In this document: in pieces, positions 6,995 to 11,405 of the stretch
Position numbering within the stretch: position 1 is the stretch's first letter
How the letters are laid out: the number at the start of each line of letters is the position of its first letter
Assembly (NCBI GenBank): GCA_017652965.1
Contig: JAGBZZ010000183.1
Location: 1-11,405 of the forward strand
Direction: 5' to 3'
Source: Clostridia bacterium
Lineage (GTDB): Bacteria; Bacillota_A; Clostridia; Oscillospirales; CAG-272
Length of the DNA: 11,405 nucleotides
Notes under the pieces: generated by a model
Databases searched by the model: none
Told to the model about the DNA's origin: nothing
What the model saw: only the letters and a program-made list of their open reading frames with translations
Translations under genes and position numbers: made by a program

Positions 6995-8842
6995 ATGAAA
7001 ATAAAACGATCCTTTCATGGAACCGCCAATGAGGCCGCCGTATTTCTGCAGGAAAAATTCCTTTGCGATGCCCCCCTGTGGGCCTATTTTGTGGACGTGT
7101 TCCGCACGAAGGCAGACAGTGAAAGGCGCGGCTGGAAGTGTGAATTCTTCGGTAAAATGATGCGCGGGGCCTGCCTTGTCTGCGAATATACCGAAAACGA
7201 GGCACTCTACGCCGTCTTGACCGATGCCGTGCGCGATATGCTGACGGTGGCCGAGCCGGACGGGCGCGTTTCCAGCTTCACAAAGGAGACCGAGCTTTCG
7301 GGCTGGGATATGTGGGGGCGCAAGTACGTTATGCTGGGGCTTGAATACTATCTTGACATCTGTCGGGACGAGGCCCTGCGGGCAGAGATCCTTGCGTTTC
7401 TTTCGGGATGCGCGGATGCGATCTTAGCGAAGGTCGGCCCCGATAAGCGTGACATTACCGAAACCGCCCGTCACTGGTATGGGCTGAACTCCTGCTCGAT
7501 CCTTGAGCCGATGGTGCGGCTTTACCGCCTCACAGGGGAGGGGCGTTACCTGGATTTTGCAACCTATATCGTAGAGCGGGGCGGTGCCCATCACATCAAC
7601 ATCTTTGAGCTTGCCTATGAGAACCGGCTGCTCCCCTATCAGTACGGTGTCAGTAAGGCCTACGAGATGATCTCCTGCTTTGAGGGACTTTTGGAATATT
7701 ACTACGTAACGGGGATCGAAAAATACCGTACCGCCGTCGTCAATTTTGCCGAGGCCGTCTTAAAAAGCGAGCTTTCGATCATTGGCTGCAGCGGTATGAC
7801 GCATGAGCTGTTTGATCACACCGTCACCCGTCAGACTGTCAAATACAACGGGGTGATGCAGGAGACCTGCGTCACGGTGACCCTGATGAAGTTCTTCAGC
7901 CGTCTGCTTGCCCTGACGGGGGATCCCGCCTATGCCGATGCCGTGGAGTGCGCTTTCTATAACGCGTACCTCGGCTCTCTTAACGTCGATCTGGCAAGCA
8001 CTGCCTCCTTCGCCCTGTACGGTGAGCGCTTCCCGGACGTTAAGATAAAGCCCACCCTTTTGCCCTTTGACAGCTATAGCCCCCTGACACCCGGCTATCG
8101 CGGCAGGTCGACGGGCGGCTTCCAGCTCTTGCCGGATGGGGGCTATTACGGCTGCTGCGCCTGTATCGGTGCGGCGGGGGTCGGCGTTCTTTTGCAGGAT
8201 GCCGTCACGGTCGACGGGGACGTGCTTACGGTCAACTATTACGAAAACGGTACGGTAAGCCTCCGCCTTGGCGATGCCGACGTCACGCTTTCCCTGGATA
8301 CGGCCTACCCGAAGGAGGGAAGCATCACGGTGGGGGTAACGGCCTCTTCTCCTGTGCGCTTTTCCCTGCGCCTGCGCAGGCCGGCATGGGCAGGGGAGGG
8401 GGCGGGGTACACCGTCTATACGAGAGAGTGGTACTGCGATACCGTAGAGCTTGACCTTCCCATGTCCGTAAGGATACAGCGCCCCCTGCCGTGGGATAAG
8501 GACACCGTCTATACGGAGGTTGACTGGAACTCGCCCGGGCAGTTTGCGGAGGTGTCGAAAAAAGAAGTGAAGCACGAGGCGGCCGATGACAGATATTTTG
8601 CCGTCCTGCGCGGGCCGCTTACCCTGGCGGCCGATAGCCGTATGGGCAAGGCGGCCGACAGTCTCTTTTCGCTCCCCGCACGTGCCACTCCGGTGGAGGG
8701 TGAGATCCTGCCCGGTGTGCCCTGCCTTGTGCGCCTGCATATCGAGCCTGCCGACGGCGAGCCCTACGACCTTGTGGACTATGCCAGTGCGGGCAGAGAC
8801 TGGAAGACGATGATCGCCGCCTGGCTGCCGACCGAGGAATAA
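6995..8842 (+). CDS. GH127-like glycosidase (DUF1680 type, beta-L-arabinofuranosidase family)
   Basis: A 615-residue protein with an (alpha/alpha)6 barrel (about 1-400) and a C-terminal beta-sandwich part (about 400-615). In the characterised GH127 enzyme HypBA1, a cysteine nucleophile sits on zinc bound by Glu338, Cys340, Cys417 and Cys418, with Glu322 as acid/base. The same set can be placed here: E290 and C292 in QETC, C387 and C388 in YYGCCAC, and E271 in MTHELF. GWDMWGRKYVMLGLEYYL (103-120) and ALTGDPAYADAVECAFYNAYLG (306-327) are further family marks. Most GH127 members have CCPP or a similar Pro-rich continuation after the Cys pair; here it is CCACIGAAG, so it is a divergent member and the sugar released may not be arabinofuranose. 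Cytoplasmic, no signal peptide. The start has GGAGG (6984-6988) six bases upstream. Confidence 0.88.
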   Translation: MKIKRSFHGTANEAAVFLQEKFLCDAPLWAYFVDVFRTKADSERRGWKCEFFGKMMRGACLVCEYTENEALYAVLTDAVRDMLTVAEPDGRVSSFTKETELSGWDMWGRKYVMLGLEYYLDICRDEALRAEILAFLSGCADAILAKVGPDKRDITETARHWYGLNSCSILEPMVRLYRLTGEGRYLDFATYIVERGGAHHINIFELAYENRLLPYQYGVSKAYEMISCFEGLLEYYYVTGIEKYRTAVVNFAEAVLKSELSIIGCSGMTHELFDHTVTRQTVKYNGVMQETCVTVTLMKFFSRLLALTGDPAYADAVECAFYNAYLGSLNVDLASTASFALYGERFPDVKIKPTLLPFDSYSPLTPGYRGRSTGGFQLLPDGGYYGCCACIGAAGVGVLLQDAVTVDGDVLTVNYYENGTVSLRLGDADVTLSLDTAYPKEGSITVGVTASSPVRFSLRLRRPAWAGEGAGYTVYTREWYCDTVELDLPMSVRIQRPLPWDKDTVYTEVDWNSPGQFAEVSKKEVKHEAADDRYFAVLRGPLTLAADSRMGKAADSLFSLPARATPVEGEILPGVPCLVRLHIEPADGEPYDLVDYASAGRDWKTMIAAWLPTEE

Positions 8843-8866
8843 CCGCATCCTGCTTTTTGCGCGGTG

Positions 8867-8875
8867 TGTTATAGT
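8867..8875 (+). promoter_or_regulatory. Possible internal promoter, extended -10 element
   Basis: TGT followed by TATAGT (8870-8875) gives an extended -10 in the 66-base gap before the DUF4886 gene. No convincing -35 is found at 16-18 bases, which extended -10 promoters can tolerate. The leader would be about 25 bases. Read-through from upstream is equally possible. Confidence 0.4.
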
Positions 8876-8908
8876 ACAAAAAGATATGAGAGAACGGAGA
8901 GCATTGAA

Positions 8909-9646
8909 ATGGCAACGAAAATTCTGATGGTGGGAAACAGCTTTTCCCAGGATACCATGATGTACGCCCCTGCGGCGGCAAAGTCGGCCGGGGTCGAGCT
9001 GGAGGGGTACGATCTTTACGTTGGCGGCTGTACGCTTGAGCGCCACGTCAATATCATGACCGAGGGCACGAACGACTATATCTTTGAGCACTTTACCGAC
9101 GAGCCCGCGCAGAAGGGGCTTTTTAGGTACACGCTTGACGAGGGCCTTGCGTATAAGGAGTGGGATATCATCACCTTTCAGCAGGGAAGCCCGAAGTCCG
9201 GCCTGCCCGAGACCTATCACTTCCTCGACCCGCTTTATGCGCACGTTAAGGAGAAGATGGCGGGTCAAAGCGTCCGCTACGCCTGGAATATGACCTGGGC
9301 ATACGCCATGGAGCATAACTACGGCCACAACCAGATGGCCATGTATCACGCCATCTACGACACCGTGGAGGCCGAGATCCGCCCGCGTGGCCTTGACGTG
9401 ATCCCCACCGGGGTCGCCGTGCAGACGGCACGCCTGCATCTGCCGGATGCCGCCCTGACGCGTGACAACTTCCACCTGTCGTTGACGGTCGGGCGTTATA
9501 CTGCCGCCCTGACCCTCCTTTACCGCCTTCTGGATATCGAGCCCTGCCGCGTCAGCTTCTGCCCCGAGGGGGTTTCGGCGCGGGATGCCGATATCTGCCG
9601 TGCCGCCGCCCGCTATGCGGTGGATGTGGAAAAAATGCTGCACTGA
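8909..9646 (+). CDS. DUF4886-type SGNH-like hydrolase
   Basis: A 245-residue single-domain protein that starts straight with the block I motif MVGNSFSQDT (S11 as probable nucleophile) and ends with RDNFHLS, where D186 and H189 match the D-x-x-H block of SGNH enzymes. The middle stretch ITFQQGSPKSG (88-98) is typical of the DUF4886 family as I know it. Members sit in polysaccharide-use loci and are presumed carbohydrate esterases; the reaction is not shown by the sequence. No signal peptide. The ATG at 8909 is chosen because GGAGAG (8896-8901) precedes it by seven bases and the motif follows at once. A GTG further upstream at 8864 keeps the frame but overlaps the -10 element. It closes the rightward block and is followed by a strong terminator. 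With the SGNH enzyme at 5465 it gives the cluster two unrelated-looking esterase-type enzymes. Confidence 0.85.
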   Translation: MATKILMVGNSFSQDTMMYAPAAAKSAGVELEGYDLYVGGCTLERHVNIMTEGTNDYIFEHFTDEPAQKGLFRYTLDEGLAYKEWDIITFQQGSPKSGLPETYHFLDPLYAHVKEKMAGQSVRYAWNMTWAYAMEHNYGHNQMAMYHAIYDTVEAEIRPRGLDVIPTGVAVQTARLHLPDAALTRDNFHLSLTVGRYTAALTLLYRLLDIEPCRVSFCPEGVSARDADICRAAARYAVDVEKMLH

Positions 9647-9654
9647 GCCTATTA

Positions 9655-9704
9655 AAAAAGAAAAGAGAGGTACGCGGAAATTGCGCCGCGCGCCTCTCTT
9701 TTTT
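9655..9704. terminator. Bidirectional intrinsic terminator between convergent genes
   Basis: GAGAGG (9665-9670) pairs with CCTCTC (9693-9698), and inside it CGCGG pairs with CCGCG, separated by two-base internal loops on each side. The outer AAAA/TTTT extends the stem. Six T follow on the plus strand (9699-9704), and an A-rich stretch at 9653-9664 gives a U-rich tail for minus-strand transcripts, so it should stop both the DUF4886 and the GH3 transcripts. Confidence 0.9.
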
Positions 9705-9729
9705 CGTATACGGGTGGCTCAGTGCAGGC

Positions 9730-9773
9730 TCACGGTAAGCTATACCGGCGTGCCGCCCCTCTGCTTGCCGTGA
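9730..9773 (+). other. Second inverted repeat next to the terminator
   Basis: TCACGGTAAGC (9730-9740) and GCTTGCCGTGA (9763-9773) pair over 11 positions, with one U-G wobble in plus-strand RNA and an A-C mismatch in minus-strand RNA. The 22-base loop contains a further GGCG/CGCC pair. It lies just past the stop codon of the minus-strand GH3 gene, so it may shape the 3' end of that transcript or be a backup terminator. It lacks a strong U-tract. Confidence 0.5.
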
Positions 9774-9783
9774 CCGATTTTGG

Positions 9784-11388
9784 TTATTCGATGATATCTC
9801 CCTTTTCGTGGAAGCGGAGATAGGGGGCGTAGGGCTGCTTACCAAGGCATTCGGCCTCGCCCGCCAGGATCCTTAAGGTATGGTCGATGCAGTCGGCGCT
9901 TCCGCATCCAAGCAGGACGCGCGGCACGTACGGGGCATCGGTGGCCACGTACGGGTTACCGAAGTGCAGGTGCGCCACGATACGGTCGGTGGATTGCAGG
10001 GCATCCATAATGTCCACCGTGCGTGGGGTCAGGCACTCCCGCCCGATATAGCAAAAGGATTTGTAGTAGGTGACGTATACCACGTCGTCATAGGCCAGCT
10101 GATCCCGCAGGATGTGCCAGTTCTGGGCAAAGTTCGGGTGGTCGGGATGGGTGATAACGGCCGAATTCGGGAAAAGCGAGCGGATGGTGTCGGCAATACG
10201 GCGCGGGTTATACCACTCGCTGGCAAAGGCATCATACTCCAGCTTGGCAAGATCCACCGTTCCCTCGGTCATCAGGACAAAGAGATGGTGCCCCTCCCGC
10301 GGGATCGTGGGGGTAAGCCCCTCGGCACAAACGGCCGAGATGCACTCGCGGCTGATGCGCTTGATGTTTTCTGCGTCCTCGGGGCGGATCTCCTCGCCCT
10401 TCGGCAAAAGGGTCACCTTATGCTGGGCGGCCAGCACGTGGCGGGCGGCGGCATCCAGCCTCTTTTCTGTGATCATGCCCCTCCCATAGGCCTCGCAAAG
10501 CGCCGAAAAGGCGTCTTCACAGGGGATGGTGATCAGCGGGATATCGCACCCCGCCTCTACCGACATGGGCACGGGGGCGGTATTGCCATAGCGTGAAACG
10601 ATAGCCATCATGGCAAGCGCATCGGTGATGGCAAAGCCGTCAAAGCCGATCTCGCGGAGGATATCAACGACAGGGCGGGAGAGGGTAGCGGGGCGGTCGG
10701 GGTCGATGTTGACAAGCCGCTTGTGCCCTACCATCACCCCATCGATAAGATCCTTTTCGATCAGCCTGCGGTAGGGGTAAAGGGCATCCTCGATCAGCTC
10801 CTCCTTGGTGTCGGTGGAGTAGCCCTCACGCAGGTGGGTATCGTGCGGGGTAGTCTTCATGGGGGAGGGGAAGTGCTTGGCCACCGACAGCGTGCCGCCG
10901 TCGTGCATCCCGCGGATGATGGCCTCGCCAAGCCGCGCCACCACCTCACGGTCGGGGCTGATGCTGCGGGTCTGCGCCCCCGGGGAGGCGCGCCGGATGC
11001 GGCGGTCAAGGATCGGGTTGCAGATGACGTTGTAGCCAAGTGCGGCAAAGGCCGTGGAGGTCACGCGCCCAAAGGAATAGGCGTACTCCTCCCGCTCGTT
11101 TGCCGCCGAAAGGGCGATAGCCCCCGGGATGGGGTAATCGGGGTGGCCGTCCTCGGCATCGCACATAATAAGGATGGGGTAATCGGCGGCCTCCTTCACA
11201 CGGGCGATGATCTCGTCCCGCCCCTTCATATTGTGGGAGACCCACACGGCGCCCAGGCGATGCTCACGGATCATGGCAAGGGCGGCCTCGATCTCCTTTT
11301 CGTCGGGCTTCAGCATCGGGCAGAGCAAAAGCCCAAGCTTTTGCCTTGCGGTGAGGGTGTCGATATCAAGCTCACGGACAGTTTTCAT
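9784..11388 (-). CDS. Glycoside hydrolase family 3, NagZ-like
   Basis: A 534-residue GH3 enzyme: an N-terminal TIM barrel (about 8-330) and a C-terminal alpha/beta part (about 345-534). The proposed nucleophile is D256 in GFDGFAITDALAM. The NagZ-type loop is recognisable as KHFPSPMKTTPHDTHL, where D183 and H185 would form the Asp-His dyad that serves as acid/base in beta-N-acetylglucosaminidases of GH3. The substrate region DPDRPATLSRPVV (229-241) is also typical. The usual KHFPGHG is changed to KHFPSPM. Family knowledge suggests removal of a beta-linked (amino) sugar from an oligosaccharide or peptidoglycan fragment; the exact substrate is open. No signal peptide. The start has AAGGAGAA (complement of 11393-11400) directly upstream; its promoter lies outside the window. 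It converges on the rightward block and shares its terminator. Confidence 0.9.
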   Translation of the reverse strand: MKTVRELDIDTLTARQKLGLLLCPMLKPDEKEIEAALAMIREHRLGAVWVSHNMKGRDEIIARVKEAADYPILIMCDAEDGHPDYPIPGAIALSAANEREEYAYSFGRVTSTAFAALGYNVICNPILDRRIRRASPGAQTRSISPDREVVARLGEAIIRGMHDGGTLSVAKHFPSPMKTTPHDTHLREGYSTDTKEELIEDALYPYRRLIEKDLIDGVMVGHKRLVNIDPDRPATLSRPVVDILREIGFDGFAITDALAMMAIVSRYGNTAPVPMSVEAGCDIPLITIPCEDAFSALCEAYGRGMITEKRLDAAARHVLAAQHKVTLLPKGEEIRPEDAENIKRISRECISAVCAEGLTPTIPREGHHLFVLMTEGTVDLAKLEYDAFASEWYNPRRIADTIRSLFPNSAVITHPDHPNFAQNWHILRDQLAYDDVVYVTYYKSFCYIGRECLTPRTVDIMDALQSTDRIVAHLHFGNPYVATDAPYVPRVLLGCGSADCIDHTLRILAGEAECLGKQPYAPYLRFHEKGDIIE

Positions 11389-11405
11389 ACGCTTCTCCTT
11401 TTTGC

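Noticed and set aside
7760..9643. A 627-codon open frame on the minus strand, opposite the GH127-like and DUF4886 genes
   Set aside because: It spans two well-supported genes and the gap between them, has no ribosome binding site, and its His/Arg/Gly/Val-rich translation has no recognisable motif. It arises from the GC-rich codon bias of the plus strand.
9880..10596. A 238-codon plus-strand open frame opposite the GH3 gene
   Set aside because: Antisense to the C-terminal half and nucleophile region of GH3, lies past the terminator, and has no ribosome binding site.

Overview
The window reads as a chromosomal carbohydrate-catabolism locus from a fairly GC-rich Gram-positive anaerobe. The best guess is a gut or rumen Clostridia relative (Oscillospirales or Christensenellales type). 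This rests on strong GGAGG-type ribosome binding sites, near-consensus sigma-A promoters with an extended TGn -10 element, absence of signal peptides on the glycosidases, and family content. The taxon is an inference; no rRNA or housekeeping gene is present. The standard genetic code fits, since TGA is used as a stop.

Layout. (1) Bases 1-985, minus strand: the N-terminal 328 residues of a large unrecognised protein, cut by the window edge. (2) Bases 986-1191: a divergent promoter region. (3) Bases 1192-9646, plus strand: six genes in a row, namely a calcineurin-type metallophosphoesterase, a ComEC-type metallo-beta-lactamase-fold hydrolase, a GH31 glycosidase, an SGNH hydrolase with Ig-like and C-terminal beta domains, a GH127-like zinc-thiolate glycosidase, and a DUF4886/SGNH-like hydrolase. 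Internal promoters are visible before the fourth and sixth genes, so the likely transcription units are genes 1-3, 4-5 and 6, with read-through possible because no terminator lies between them. (4) Bases 9655-9704: a bidirectional intrinsic terminator. (5) Bases 9784-11388, minus strand: a NagZ-like GH3 glycosidase converging on the plus-strand block.

Working model (inference). All complete enzymes lack signal peptides, so the locus probably finishes the breakdown of imported oligosaccharides in the cytoplasm. Three glycosidases of different mechanism (GH31 Asp/Asp, GH127 Cys-Zn, GH3 Asp with a His/Asp dyad) would remove sugars. Two SGNH-type hydrolases would remove acyl groups. The metallophosphoesterase and MBL hydrolase might remove phosphate or other ester or cyclic substituents. 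That mix suggests a decorated, branched glycan rather than a simple one. No transporter, regulator or sugar kinase is inside the window, so the substrate cannot be named.

No tRNA, rRNA, CRISPR array, insertion sequence or phage gene was seen. No gene-free stretch exceeds about 210 bases.
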